A stretch of 64,000 nt of DNA from an uncultured Microbacterium sp. (GTDB lineage: Bacteria > Actinomycetota > Actinomycetes > Actinomycetales > Microbacteriaceae), in NCBI RefSeq assembly GCF_945952435.1, contig NZ_CAMFHZ010000008.1, positions 62,001-126,000 of the forward strand, given 5' to 3'. Both the position numbers and the translations under genes were made by a program. Shown piece by piece: positions 1 to 9,500 of this stretch. Numbering within the stretch: position 1 is the stretch's first letter; the number at the start of each line of letters is the position of its first letter. The notes below the pieces were generated by a model. That model was given only the letters and a program-made list of their open reading frames with translations. It made no database searches and was not told the DNA's origin.

Positions 1-1071
1 TTCATCGTCGCCTCGAAGACCTTCACGACACTCGAGACCCTCACCAACGCACGCCTCGCCCGCGACTGGCTGTGGACGGGCCTCGAGGCTTCCGGGGCGA
101 TCTCGGGCGACGAGGCCTCCCGCACCGACGCCGTCGCGCACCACTTCGTCGCGGTCTCGACCGCGCTCGACAAGGTCGCCGAGTTCGGGATCGACCCGGT
201 CAACGCCTTCGGGTTCTGGGACTGGGTGGGCGGCCGCTACTCCGTCGACTCGGCGATCGGTCTGTCGCTCGCGATCGCCCTCGGCCCCGCCGCCTTCCGC
301 GAGCTGCTGTCGGGATTCCACGCCGTCGACGAGCACATGCGCACGACGCCGCTCGAGCGCAACGTGCCCGTGCTGATGGGTCTGCTCAACGTCTGGTACA
401 CGAACTTCCTCGGCGCCCAGTCGCACGCGGTGCTCCCCTACGCGCAGCAGCTGAGCCGCTTCCCCGCCTACCTGCAGCAGCTCACGATGGAGTCGAACGG
501 CAAGTCCGTGCGCTGGGACGGGTCCCCCGTGACGACCGACACCGGGGAGATCTTCTGGGGAGAGCCGGGCACCAACGGACAGCACGCCTTCTACCAGCTG
601 ATCCACCAGGGCACCCGGCTGATCCCCGCCGACTTCATCGCCTTCGTCAACCCGGCCTATCCGCTGACCGACGACGGCCGCGACGTGCACGCGCTGTTCC
701 TCGCGAACTTCCTCGCGCAGACCAAGGCGCTCGCCTTCGGCAAGACCGCGGAGGAGGTCGAGGCGGAGGGGACGACCGGTCCGCTCGTCGCCGCCCGCAC
801 CTTCCCCGGCAACCGTCCGACGACGTCGATCTTCGCCCCCGCCCTCACTCCGGCGGTGCTGGGGCAGCTCATCGCCCTGTACGAGCACATCACCTTCACG
901 CAGGGTGCCGTCTGGGGCATCAACTCGTTCGATCAGTGGGGCGTCGAGCTGGGCAAGCAGCTCGCGCTCCAGATCGCTCCCGCGGTCGAGGGGGATCGCG
1001 AGGCGATCGCCGCGCAGGATCCCTCCACGCGTGAACTGCTCGCCTACTACCACGCGCACCGCAGGCACTGA
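1..1071 (+). CDS. pgi: Glucose-6-phosphate isomerase, 3' part
   Basis: This reading frame is open from the first base of the window, so the 5' part of the gene lies outside; about 356 C-terminal residues are present. It should interconvert glucose-6-phosphate and fructose-6-phosphate in glycolysis and gluconeogenesis in the cytoplasm. The visible sequence begins [17 protein letters not shown], a conserved phosphoglucose isomerase segment. It continues with the sugar-phosphate and active-site stretches [28 protein letters not shown] (catalytic His region) and the late WGVELGK motif holding the catalytic lysine. It ends in a short HRRH tail. The first internal Met (position 226) is not the true start, because the frame upstream of it encodes conserved sequence. 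Confidence 0.97.
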   Translation, partial: FIVASKTFTTLETLTNARLARDWLWTGLEASGAISGDEASRTDAVAHHFVAVSTALDKVAEFGIDPVNAFGFWDWVGGRYSVDSAIGLSLAIALGPAAFRELLSGFHAVDEHMRTTPLERNVPVLMGLLNVWYTNFLGAQSHAVLPYAQQLSRFPAYLQQLTMESNGKSVRWDGSPVTTDTGEIFWGEPGTNGQHAFYQLIHQGTRLIPADFIAFVNPAYPLTDDGRDVHALFLANFLAQTKALAFGKTAEEVEAEGTTGPLVAARTFPGNRPTTSIFAPALTPAVLGQLIALYEHITFTQGAVWGINSFDQWGVELGKQLALQIAPAVEGDREAIAAQDPSTRELLAYYHAHRRH

Positions 1072-1128
1072 GTCGCGCTCGTCGGGCGGCGGGCAGGCCG
1101 TCGCCCGGTGACCCCGGTCCGACCGCGG

Positions 1129-3222
1129 TCAGCGCCGGCGTTCCTGCACCGCCGAGGCCGAGCGCAGCAGATCCCGGAGCGTCGCGTCCGGCAGATAGGC
1201 GCCGGTCATCGCGAGGCCGATCCGCGGAAGATCGCCCTCGTCCCGATAGAGCAGCGAGAGCGGCTCAGAACGCGGGCTGAACTTCTGCTTGAAGCGGTGC
1301 AGCGTCGCGAAACCGTAGAGGGGCTCGATCGCCTCCGCGACCCGGTCGAGCACCTGTTCCACCGGACCGTCCTGCCCGCTCTCGGGGCGGACCAGGGGTG
1401 CGCCGGAGAGCGAGACGAACTCGTAGCCGTCCTCCGCGAACCGGCGGGCGCTGGCCGCGATGAGGAACTCCATCACCATCGGGAATCCGTCGTCGCGGCG
1501 ACGCATGAGATCGAGCGTCCACCCGCGGATCCGCCCCTCCCCCGCGTACACCGGGAGCCAGGACGTCACGCCGTGCAGATTGCCGTCCTCGTCTTCGGCG
1601 ATGCCGGTGAGCACCTCGGGCGCCAGGGCGTCGTCGACGGTTCCGAGCGTGAAGCGCATCTCCGGAAGGCCCTTGTCCCCCGCCCACTGCTCCGAGATCG
1701 CGCGCACCTGCGCGAGCACCCGCCACGGCTCTTCGGAGAGACGCACGAGCCGGAACCGGATCCCCTCCCGCTCCGCGCGGTTGAGCGAGGTGCGCACCGA
1801 GTTCCACTTCTTGCCCGTGAACGCGAGATCGGGAAGGTCCACGAGGGTGTCCTGCGCGACGACGAGCGCACGCCACCCCTCCGGGCGTGCCGCCGCGGCG
1901 GCCGCCCCTGCCGAGAACACGCACGGGATCAGGCCGACCTGCTGCGTCTCGGAGACGAAGCGCTCGATGGCCTGTCCCATGCGCGCCTGCGGAACCACCG
2001 GGTCGCCCAGCATGATCGCGACCCCGTTGTGCGCCTGGTACGCGACGAATCCGTCCTCCGCCGCGAGTCGCCGATTCGCCGGCCAGGTCGTCATCCAGCT
2101 GATCGTGCCGCCGCCGACGGCCTGAAGCCGCCGCACCGTCTCGGCGCGGTCCAGCGACGTCCCCCGGAGAACGCGACGGGAGCGCCGCATCGGGACGCGG
2201 AAGGATCCGCGGCCCAGGATGAGGAACACCAGCACGGCGAGCCAGAGCAGGGTCGGCACGAAGACCTGGCCGAGATCCGCCTGCACGTCGGTCGCACCGA
2301 GGGCGACGACCACGGGGACGATCGCGATGACGAACAGGCCGAAGAGCACGTTCAGCCATCCCCACGCCTGCACGATGATCCAGGCGAAACGGTAGCCGCG
2401 GCGGATCCCGTCGGAGAAGAGCGCGATCACGATCACGTCCGTCGCGACGTCCAGGAACGAGAACGCACCGGGCGTGTGCTTCCCGAGCGGCCCGTCGTAG
2501 GGGACGAGCAGATCGATCAGCTCCACCGCACCGAGCACGAGCAGGCCGACGAATCCGATGAGCCGCCACTCGCGCTCGCTGGGGCGCCCTGCCCGGTGCC
2601 GGTACGCCGGAAGGAACCCGGTGAGCAGGAGCGCCGCAGTCACCACGAGAACGTGCTCGACGTCGGCGAGGCGGCCGAGATAGAGGAAGAGCAGGGCGAC
2701 CGTGGTGCCCACGGCGAGGCGGGCGCGCAGCCGCCACGGCGCGCGCAGTGTGGCGATGGCGAACACGAGCAGCGCCAGAGCGCCGACCGCGGGGCCTGCA
2801 TCCGTCCTGCTCGCCAGATGCGCGACCCATTCCCAGCCGATGGGCCGCAGGGCCGCGAGCAGCCCCGCCGCCCCGAGCACGCCGAACAGGTGCCCGGCGC
2901 CGAACACGAGGGCCGCCCGCCGGGTGCCGATGCGCCATTCGCCCCATCCGATCGCGAGGAGCGCGAGCGGCAGGCCCACCGCATAGCGCAGGGGCGAGTC
3001 GAGCACGAACGGCGAGCTGAGCGGCGTCCACCAGTGCCCGGCGCCGAGCGCGGGAAGGCCCGTCGCGACGAACGGGAACCACGGCTGCGCGGACGCCGGC
3101 GTCACGAGGGAGCCGGTCAGCACGGCGACGAGGAGGATCGCGACGAGCAGCGCCAGCGTGAAGGGCAGCCGCCTCAGGATCGTCCACCACCGTCGCGCCG
3201 TCGGCGCCTCGTCTCCGCTCAC
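1129..3222 (-). CDS. MprF-like membrane protein with DUF2156 aminoacyltransferase domain
   Basis: A 697-residue protein. The N-terminal half (about residues 15-340) is a run of hydrophobic membrane segments. The C-terminal half (about 360-690) is a soluble DUF2156/phosphatidylglycerol lysyltransferase-type domain of GNAT fold, with the typical stretches AVGGGTISWMTTWP, WNSVRTSLNRAEREG and EFVSLSGAPL. Family members transfer an aminoacyl group from tRNA to a membrane lipid and lower surface negative charge. The real substrate cannot be read from sequence. A GTG start at 3222 follows a TAGACT hexamer by 6 nt, which suggests a leaderless message. It is monocistronic here and converges with pgi. 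Confidence 0.85.
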   Translation of the reverse strand: MSGDEAPTARRWWTILRRLPFTLALLVAILLVAVLTGSLVTPASAQPWFPFVATGLPALGAGHWWTPLSSPFVLDSPLRYAVGLPLALLAIGWGEWRIGTRRAALVFGAGHLFGVLGAAGLLAALRPIGWEWVAHLASRTDAGPAVGALALLVFAIATLRAPWRLRARLAVGTTVALLFLYLGRLADVEHVLVVTAALLLTGFLPAYRHRAGRPSEREWRLIGFVGLLVLGAVELIDLLVPYDGPLGKHTPGAFSFLDVATDVIVIALFSDGIRRGYRFAWIIVQAWGWLNVLFGLFVIAIVPVVVALGATDVQADLGQVFVPTLLWLAVLVFLILGRGSFRVPMRRSRRVLRGTSLDRAETVRRLQAVGGGTISWMTTWPANRRLAAEDGFVAYQAHNGVAIMLGDPVVPQARMGQAIERFVSETQQVGLIPCVFSAGAAAAAARPEGWRALVVAQDTLVDLPDLAFTGKKWNSVRTSLNRAEREGIRFRLVRLSEEPWRVLAQVRAISEQWAGDKGLPEMRFTLGTVDDALAPEVLTGIAEDEDGNLHGVTSWLPVYAGEGRIRGWTLDLMRRRDDGFPMVMEFLIAASARRFAEDGYEFVSLSGAPLVRPESGQDGPVEQVLDRVAEAIEPLYGFATLHRFKQKFSPRSEPLSLLYRDEGDLPRIGLAMTGAYLPDATLRDLLRSASAVQERRR

Positions 3223-3228
3223 GGCGAC

Positions 3229-3234
3229 AGTCTA
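3229..3234 (-). promoter_or_regulatory. -10 hexamer TAGACT before the MprF-like gene
   Basis: TAGACT fits TANNNT and lies 6 nt upstream of the GTG at 3222. Transcription would begin at or next to the start codon. No clear -35 was seen. Confidence 0.45.
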
Positions 3235-3328
3235 GGAGCGCGCCGCGGCGCGCGTGCGACGAGGCTCGCGGGTTCGCGGATCCGCCGACGTCGTCGCCAC
3301 GGACCGGTTCGGTTTCGAGGAACGGACC

Positions 3329-3700
3329 TCAGGAGCGCGGCTGCGGCGCGAAGTACAGGTCCGCGTGCAGGGCGCAGCGCGGGTTGAACCCCGTTCCGCA
3401 CCGAGGACAGGCCGTGACCGCGAGGTACGCGGCGATCGACAGCTCCGCCCCGCACGCACCGCACAGGATGGCCGTGGCGTCCCGGCGATCGGCCGGCCAG
3501 GTCCGCGCCGGGTGGTCGGCCGTCTCCTCGTGACAGGCGTGACACGGGTAGTACTCGCCGCAGCAGGCGAAGCGGATCGCGACGATGTCGAGCGCGGTGC
3601 GGTAGTGCACGCAGCGGGTCTGCGCGTCGACGGGGCGCCCCCGCATCGTGCGGCGCGGATCCGACGGCGCCGCATCGCGCAGGGCGGTCTGATCGGGCAT
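3329..3700 (-). CDS. CHY-type zinc-finger protein
   Basis: A small protein of 123 residues, rich in Cys and His. The order CVHY, then CCGEYYPCHACHEE, then HPARTW, then CGACGAE, then CPRCGTGFNPRCALHADLYF matches the CHY zinc finger, which folds around several zinc ions. In eukaryotes the domain occurs in RING-type ubiquitin ligases. The bacterial stand-alone versions have no established reaction, so the function is unknown. The ATG at 3700 is used; an in-frame GTG at 3709 is an alternative adding three residues. The gene lies head to tail with msrBA but is separated from it by a hairpin. Confidence 0.85.
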   Translation of the reverse strand: MPDQTALRDAAPSDPRRTMRGRPVDAQTRCVHYRTALDIVAIRFACCGEYYPCHACHEETADHPARTWPADRRDATAILCGACGAELSIAAYLAVTACPRCGTGFNPRCALHADLYFAPQPRS

Positions 3701-3726
3701 GTCGTCCACCCTACGGCGGCGACGCC

Positions 3727-3765
3727 GAGAGGCGGCCCGGCCGTCTCCGACCGGGCCGCCCTCTC
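3727..3765 (-). terminator. Hairpin after msrBA
   Basis: The arm at 3727-3740 (GAGAGGCGGCCCGG) pairs with 3751-3765, with one bulged base and a 10-nt loop. It lies about 35 nt after the msrA stop in the direction of msrBA transcription. No clear T tract follows, as is common in high-GC actinobacteria. Confidence 0.6.
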
Positions 3766-3770
3766 GTGCG

Positions 3771-3810
3771 TCAGACCGTGATTCGTCAGACCGTGATTCG
3801 TCAGACCGTG
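3771..3810. repeat. 15-bp tandem repeat over the msrA stop codon
   Basis: The unit TCAGACCGTGATTCG occurs at 3771-3785 and 3786-3800, and its first 10 bases recur at 3801-3810. The third copy carries the end of msrA (codons for TV and stop). Each copy therefore holds a duplicate of the msrA terminal codons and stop. Confidence 0.9.
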
Positions 3811-4343
3811 GCGTCGTCCCGATGCGGAAGCACCCATCCCGCGCGCGGGAAGTGGCAGGTGTAGCCGTCGGGGTAGCGCACCAGGTAGTCCTGGTGCTCG
3901 GGCTCCGCCTCCCAGAACGGACCCTCGGGCTCGATCGTGGTCACGGCGGGTCCGGGCCACAGGCCGGAGGCGTCGACGTCGGCGATCGTGTCGCGCGCGA
4001 CGCGCTCCTGCTCCGGCGAGAGCGGGAAGATCGCCGAGCGGTAACTCGACCCGATGTCGTTGCCCTGACGGTTCAGGGTCGACGGGTCGTGGATCTGGAA
4101 GAAGAACGCCAGGATGTCGCGGTAGGTGGTCTTCGTGGGATCGAAGACGATCTCGACCGCCTCCGCATGACCGGGGTGGTTCCGGTACGTGGCGTGGTCG
4201 TTCGATCCGCCGGTGTAGCCGACGCGCGTGTCGAGCACCCCCGGCTGGCGGCGGATCAGGTCCTCCACGCCCCAGAAACAGCCGCCCGCGAGCACCGCGG
4301 TCTCGGTTCCCGGCGTGCGGGTGATGGTTCCGATGTCGGTCAT
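3801..4343 (-). CDS. msrA: Peptide methionine-(S)-sulfoxide reductase
   Basis: A 180-residue MsrA that reduces the S epimer of methionine sulfoxide in proteins and free methionine, using thioredoxin. The hallmark GGCFWG places the catalytic cysteine at residue 22. The family stretches [23 protein letters not shown] and [27 protein letters not shown] follow. The start ATG overlaps the msrB stop (ATGA), which shows translational coupling in an msrB-msrA operon. The last codons sit in a 15-bp tandem repeat. No C-terminal resolving cysteine pair is seen; the only other Cys is in YTCHFP near the end. Confidence 0.97.
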   Translation of the reverse strand: MTDIGTITRTPGTETAVLAGGCFWGVEDLIRRQPGVLDTRVGYTGGSNDHATYRNHPGHAEAVEIVFDPTKTTYRDILAFFFQIHDPSTLNRQGNDIGSSYRSAIFPLSPEQERVARDTIADVDASGLWPGPAVTTIEPEGPFWEAEPEHQDYLVRYPDGYTCHFPRAGWVLPHRDDATV

Positions 4344-4810
4344 GACTGCTCCTCGGCGGTGGTGTCGTGGGTGAAAAGGGCGCTGTATCGACCGTAGCCC
4401 TCCTCCTCCAGGCGGGAGGCCGGGATGAAGCGGAGAGCCGCGGAGTTCATGCAGTAGCGCTGCCCGCCGCCGGAGGCGGGACCGTCGTCGAAGACGTGCC
4501 CGAGGTGGCTGTCCGCCCCGGAGGAGCGGGCCTCGGTGCGCGTCATCCACAGCGTGCGGTCGGTGCGCGTGGTGACGGCGTCCGCGTCGATCGGCCTCGT
4601 GAAGCTCGGCCATCCCGTGCCGCTGTCGAACTTGTCGGTCGACGAGAACAGAGGCTGACCCGAGACGACGTCGACGTAGATGCCCTCGTCGTGATTGTCC
4701 CAGTAGGCGTTGTGGAACGCGGGCTCCGTGCCGTCGCGCTGCGTCACCTCGTACTGAGCGCGCGTGAGGGCGTCCACCGCCTCGGGCGTCTTGGCGTAGT
4801 CGTGCGACAT
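4340..4810 (-). CDS. msrB: Peptide methionine-(R)-sulfoxide reductase, zinc-free type
   Basis: A 156-residue MsrB that reduces the R epimer of methionine sulfoxide, complementing the adjacent MsrA. The core SGTGWPSF and the catalytic [11 protein letters not shown] (Cys120) are intact. Cys120 is the only cysteine. The two CXXC pairs that bind structural zinc in many MsrBs are absent (the first position reads [11 protein letters not shown]), and no resolving cysteine is available within the protein. The start ATG is preceded by AAGGAG six bases upstream. This is the first gene of the msrBA operon. Confidence 0.97.
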   Translation of the reverse strand: MSHDYAKTPEAVDALTRAQYEVTQRDGTEPAFHNAYWDNHDEGIYVDVVSGQPLFSSTDKFDSGTGWPSFTRPIDADAVTTRTDRTLWMTRTEARSSGADSHLGHVFDDGPASGGGQRYCMNSAALRFIPASRLEEEGYGRYSALFTHDTTAEEQS

Positions 4811-4933
4811 GATTCTCCTTTTCTGACGCGGCTGGCTGCAGCGTCATAGAGAAGAACCGTGGAGGGCCGGGATTTGGTCCCGTGGGGCTGGGAGCCGGCT
4901 GTGAGTCTGGCGTCGCGCCCGAGGCCGCCCCGC

Positions 4934-7312
4934 TCAGACCCGCGCCGGCGTCGAGAGCCTGAGCCAGGTTTCCACGACCGTGTCCGGGTTCAGCGACATC
5001 GACTCGATGCCCTGACCTACCAGCCATTCCGCGAGATCGGGGTGATCGCTCGGCCCCTGCCCGCAGATCCCGACGTACTTCCCGGCCCTGCGACAGGCGT
5101 CGATCGCCATCGTGAGCATCCTCAGGACCGCGGGATCGCGCTCGTCGAACGTCGAGGCGACGAGCTCCGAGTCGCGGTCGAGGCCGAGCGTGAGCTGGGT
5201 CATGTCGTTCGAGCCGATCGAGAACCCGTCGAAGTACTCGAGGAAGTCGTCGGCGAGCACGGCGTTCGAGGGCAGCTCGCACATCATGATGACGCGCAGC
5301 CCGTTCTCCCCGCGTCGCAGCCCGTTCTCCGCGAGCAACTCGGTGACCGCAGCGGCCTCGCCCAGGGTACGGACGAAGGGAACCATGATCTCGACGTTGG
5401 TGAGCCCCATCTCGTCCCGCACGTAGCGCAGCGCCTCGCACTCCATGTCGAAGCACTCGCGGAAGTCCGGCGAGATGTACCGCGATGCGCCCCGGTAGCC
5501 GAGCATCGGGTTCTCCTCGTGCGGTTCGTAGATCTCTCCGCCGATGAGGTTCGCGTACTCATTCGACTTGAAATCGCTCAGCCGCACGATCACGGGCTCG
5601 GGAGCGAACGCGGCGGCGAGCATCGAGACCCCCTCTGCGACACGGCGGACGAAGTACTCGCGCGGCGATCCGTAGGCGGCGATCCGCTCGTCGATCACGG
5701 TCTTCAGGTCCGCGGGCAGAGAGTCGTGGTCGAGGAGCGCCCGAGGGTGGATCCCGATCTGCCGGTTGATCACGAACTCCAGACGGGCCAGGCCCACGCC
5801 CTTGTTCGGCAGCTTCGAGAACGCGAACGCCTGATCCGGCGTGCCGACGTTGAGCATGATCTTCGCGGGGCTCGGCGGCATCTCGTCGAGGCGGGTGACG
5901 ACCTCCTCGAAGTCGAGCAGCCCCTCGTAGACGTAGCCGTTGTCCCCTTCGGCGCACGACACGGTGACCTCCTGACCGTCGCGCAGCACGCTCGTGGCAT
6001 CCCCCGTGCCGACGACGGCGGGGATCCCGAGTTCCCGCGCGATGATCGCGGCGTGACAGGTGCGTCCTCCGCGGTTCGTGACGATCGCGGACGCCCGCTT
6101 CATGATCGGCTCCCAATCGGGATCGGTCATGTCGGCGACGAGCACGTCTCCGACCTCGAACGCGTCCATCTGATCCAGCGACGTCAGCACGCGGACCGAC
6201 CCGGCGCCGATCTTCTGTCCGATCGCGCGGCCGACGGCCACCGTCTCCCCGTCGCCGTTCAGGACGAACCGACGGATGACGTTCCCGTCGGCGCGGGAGA
6301 CCACGGTCTCCGGGCGGGCCTGCAGGATGTAGAGCTTCCCGTCGACCCCGTCCTTGCCCCACTCGATGTCCATCGGACGCCCGTAGTGCTCCTCGATGAC
6401 GAGCGCCTGACGGCCCAGTTCTTCGACCTCGGCGTCCGTGATGCTGAAACGCGCGCGTTCTGCGGGGTCGACGTCGGTGAACACGGTGCTGGCACCCACC
6501 TGGTTCGCGTCCGCGTAGACCATCTTCACGGCCTTCTCCCCCACCGATCGCTTGAGGATCGCGGGACGCCCGGCCCGCAGCGCTGGCTTGTACGCGTAGA
6601 ACTCGTCCGGGTTCACCGCACCCTGCACCACGGCCTCCCCGAGTCCGTAGGAGCTGGTGACGAACACGGCGCGGTCGAAGCCCGACTCGGTGTCGACCGT
6701 GAAGAGCACGCCGGAGGCGCCGACGTCGGAGCGCACCATCCGCTGCACGCCGGCGGACAGCGCGACGTCGTGATGGTCGAACCCGTGATGCACGCGGTAG
6801 GCGATCGCGCGGTCGTTGTAGAGCGAGGCGAAGACCCGGCGGATCGCGTCCAGGACGTTGTCGATGCCGCTGATGTTGAGGAACGTCTCCTGCTGGCCGG
6901 CGAACGACGCATCGGGGAGATCCTCGGCGGTGGCGCTGGAGCGGACCGCCCAGGACACGGACTCGGGCTGGGGATCCGCCGCGACCAGCGATGCGTACGC
7001 CTCGCGCACGTCGCGCTCGACGTCCGAGGGAAGCGGCTGGCGCTCGATCCATTCGCGCACGGTCGCGCCCACCCGGGCGAGCTCGGCGACGTCGTCGACG
7101 TCGAGCGCCTCGACCGCGGCGCGGATCCTGTCGTACAGGCCGTCCGCCGCGAGGAACGCCCGGTAGGCGTCCGCCGTGGTCGCGAAGCCGCCGGGCACGC
7201 TGACGCCGGCGTCGGAGAGGTGGGAGACCATCTCGCCCAAGGAGGCGTTCTTGCCGCCGACCTGGGCGAGGTCGTCCATTCCGAGCTCGGTGAACCAGAG
7301 GATGTTCGTCAT
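4934..7312 (-). CDS. ppsA: Phosphoenolpyruvate synthase (pyruvate, water dikinase)
   Basis: A 792-residue enzyme that makes phosphoenolpyruvate from pyruvate and ATP, releasing AMP and phosphate, at the entry to gluconeogenesis. Domains in order are the N-terminal ATP-grasp domain ([10 protein letters not shown] near residue 20, [22 protein letters not shown] near 130), the swivelling phosphohistidine domain ([17 protein letters not shown], phosphorylated His420), and the C-terminal PEP/pyruvate barrel ending with [11 protein letters not shown]. The ATG at 7312 begins [11 protein letters not shown], as in the family; the open frame upstream overlaps ppsR and is not used. It lies 11 nt after ppsR, its own regulator, so the two form an operon. 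Confidence 0.97.
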   Translation of the reverse strand: MTNILWFTELGMDDLAQVGGKNASLGEMVSHLSDAGVSVPGGFATTADAYRAFLAADGLYDRIRAAVEALDVDDVAELARVGATVREWIERQPLPSDVERDVREAYASLVAADPQPESVSWAVRSSATAEDLPDASFAGQQETFLNISGIDNVLDAIRRVFASLYNDRAIAYRVHHGFDHHDVALSAGVQRMVRSDVGASGVLFTVDTESGFDRAVFVTSSYGLGEAVVQGAVNPDEFYAYKPALRAGRPAILKRSVGEKAVKMVYADANQVGASTVFTDVDPAERARFSITDAEVEELGRQALVIEEHYGRPMDIEWGKDGVDGKLYILQARPETVVSRADGNVIRRFVLNGDGETVAVGRAIGQKIGAGSVRVLTSLDQMDAFEVGDVLVADMTDPDWEPIMKRASAIVTNRGGRTCHAAIIARELGIPAVVGTGDATSVLRDGQEVTVSCAEGDNGYVYEGLLDFEEVVTRLDEMPPSPAKIMLNVGTPDQAFAFSKLPNKGVGLARLEFVINRQIGIHPRALLDHDSLPADLKTVIDERIAAYGSPREYFVRRVAEGVSMLAAAFAPEPVIVRLSDFKSNEYANLIGGEIYEPHEENPMLGYRGASRYISPDFRECFDMECEALRYVRDEMGLTNVEIMVPFVRTLGEAAAVTELLAENGLRRGENGLRVIMMCELPSNAVLADDFLEYFDGFSIGSNDMTQLTLGLDRDSELVASTFDERDPAVLRMLTMAIDACRRAGKYVGICGQGPSDHPDLAEWLVGQGIESMSLNPDTVVETWLRLSTPARV

Positions 7313-7323
7313 GTGGGGGGCTC

Positions 7324-8175
7324 CTAGCTGCGCAGTCGCATGGATTGCATGATCACGGCCGACATCTCCTCGACGGACTTCGTCGAGGAGTTGAGGAAGG
7401 GGACGCGGTTGCGGCGGTAGAGGTCCTCCGCCCGCCGGATCTCGAGCGTGCACTGGGCGAGACTCGAGTACGTGCTGTCGGGACGGCGCTCATGCCGCAC
7501 CTGGCTCAATCGCAGCGGTGTCGTCGTGAGGCCGAAGCACCGTTCGGCGTAGGGGGCGACCGGCCGCGGAAGGCCGTCCGCCGGGAAGTCGTCGTCCGTG
7601 AGCGGATAGTTGGCCACGAGCAGCCCGTACTGCAGCGCGAGGTACATCGTGGTCGGCGTCTTTCCGCAGCGCGACGGCGCGATGATGATCACGTCGGCGA
7701 TGTCGAGGGCCCGCATGCTCTGGCCGTCGTCGTGCTCGATCGCGTACTCGACGGCACGCATGCGGGCGAAGTAGCGCTCCATGTCGCCGACGCCGTGGAA
7801 CTCCCCCGCGCGCACCGATGCGGTGCTGCCGAGGCTGGTCTCCAGCTCCCGGAGATGGCCGCCGAGCAGATCGACGATCACCCCGTCGGCATCGTCGAGG
7901 ATCTCGCGAATCTGCGGGGACTTCACCGTCGTGAAGATGATCGGAGCGTCCGCCCCCCGCCGCCGGTCGCGGATCTCGGCGACCACCCTCGCGGCCTCGG
8001 GCGGGGACTGGACGAAGGGCAGGGTGTGCCGGCGGAACGTCAGAGCGGGGAAGTTCGCCAGGAGGGCGTTGCCCAGGGTCTCCGCGGTGATGCCCGTGCT
8101 GTCCGAGACGAAGTACGCATCGCGGATGACGCCCTCACGCGGCCCCTGCGACTCGCGCTGCGCCCGATCCGCCAT
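7324..8175 (-). CDS. ppsR: PEP synthase regulatory protein (DUF299 kinase/pyrophosphorylase)
   Basis: A 283-residue PSRP family protein. Family members inactivate PEP synthase by ADP-dependent phosphorylation of a threonine next to the catalytic histidine and reactivate it by phosphate-dependent pyrophosphorylation. The conserved N-terminal motif is [17 protein letters not shown] (residues 23-39), and the P-loop-like PSRCGKTP lies at 168-175. The family stretches [16 protein letters not shown] and [16 protein letters not shown] are also present. It lies directly upstream of ppsA with an 11-nt gap, which places regulator and target in one transcript. In ppsA the target threonine would be Thr418 in GGRTCH. 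Confidence 0.95.
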   Translation of the reverse strand: MADRAQRESQGPREGVIRDAYFVSDSTGITAETLGNALLANFPALTFRRHTLPFVQSPPEAARVVAEIRDRRRGADAPIIFTTVKSPQIREILDDADGVIVDLLGGHLRELETSLGSTASVRAGEFHGVGDMERYFARMRAVEYAIEHDDGQSMRALDIADVIIIAPSRCGKTPTTMYLALQYGLLVANYPLTDDDFPADGLPRPVAPYAERCFGLTTTPLRLSQVRHERRPDSTYSSLAQCTLEIRRAEDLYRRNRVPFLNSSTKSVEEMSAVIMQSMRLRS

Positions 8176-8208
8176 TTGTCCGCCCTTCCTATCTCTGGAT
8201 GCACCTCC

Positions 8209-8236
8209 ATGCTAGGAAAGAACGTTTGATCGTTTG
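8209..8236 (-). promoter_or_regulatory. Candidate ppsRA promoter with a CAAACG direct repeat
   Basis: On the minus strand, CAAACGATCAAACG (8223-8236, a direct repeat of CAAACG) is followed by TAGCAT (8209-8214), which fits a -10 hexamer about 35 nt before the ppsR ATG. The rest of the spacer from 8237 to 8427 shows no gene and nothing else I could name. Confidence 0.35.
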
Positions 8237-8427
8237 GTAGATGGCCTGGGTAAAAACCAGCGACTTTTACGCAGAGTGAAGTGATCGTTGATCCCCCGAA
8301 AGGCGCACTCGGTCGCAGAAGATCCGCCGCTCACCTCGGGAGACGCCGACCCCGCACGTCACTGTTCATGGCGTCCTCGGTCATCGACCCGGATCAGCGC
8401 CGCGCCCTGTGACGTGCACCGATGTCA

Positions 8428-8464
8428 CCTGTGACGGCGTCACCCAGTGTGACGCCGCCACAGG
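8428..8464 (-). terminator. Terminator of the nrd operon
   Basis: CCTGTGACGGCGTCAC (8428-8443) pairs with 8449-8464 over 16 bp with a single mismatch and a 5-nt loop. It starts 7 nt after the nrdF stop. There is no T tract. Confidence 0.65.
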
Positions 8465-8470
8465 TGGAGC

Positions 8471-9451
<981 letters not shown>

Positions 9452-9467
9452 TTACCTATTTCGGTCC

Positions 9468-9494
9468 TTGAGCGAGCGAAGCGAGACGAAACGC
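9468..9494. repeat. Dispersed intergenic repeat, nrdE-nrdF spacer
   Basis: This is a short variant of the repeat whose fuller copies lie around hutI. It starts TTGAGCGAGCGAAGCGAG and ends GACGAAACGC, which is the reverse complement of the GCGTTTCGTC...CGCTCAA type found at 30219-30259 and 31658-31702. It fills most of the 52-nt gap between nrdE and nrdF. Confidence 0.7.
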
Positions 9495-9500
9495 AGCGGA

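Noticed and set aside
1108..3387. Long plus-strand frame of 759 codons opposite the MprF-like gene
   Set aside because: It is Arg/Glu/His-rich with no recognisable family and is the antisense shadow of a real gene with normal codon bias. Similar long frames elsewhere (4859-7327, 9180-11732, 29499-33509, 44729-48460, 48499-51096) were rejected for the same reason.
3801..5456. 551-codon extended frame through msrA
   Set aside because: Only the part from ATG 4343 is MsrA; the upstream part runs antiparallel-frame through msrB and ppsA and is Arg-rich.
8408..8443. CRP-like TGTGAC...GTCAC pairs downstream of nrdF
   Set aside because: The spacing is 3 to 10 nt rather than the six of TGTGAN6TCACA, and the second pair is explained by the long terminator stem.
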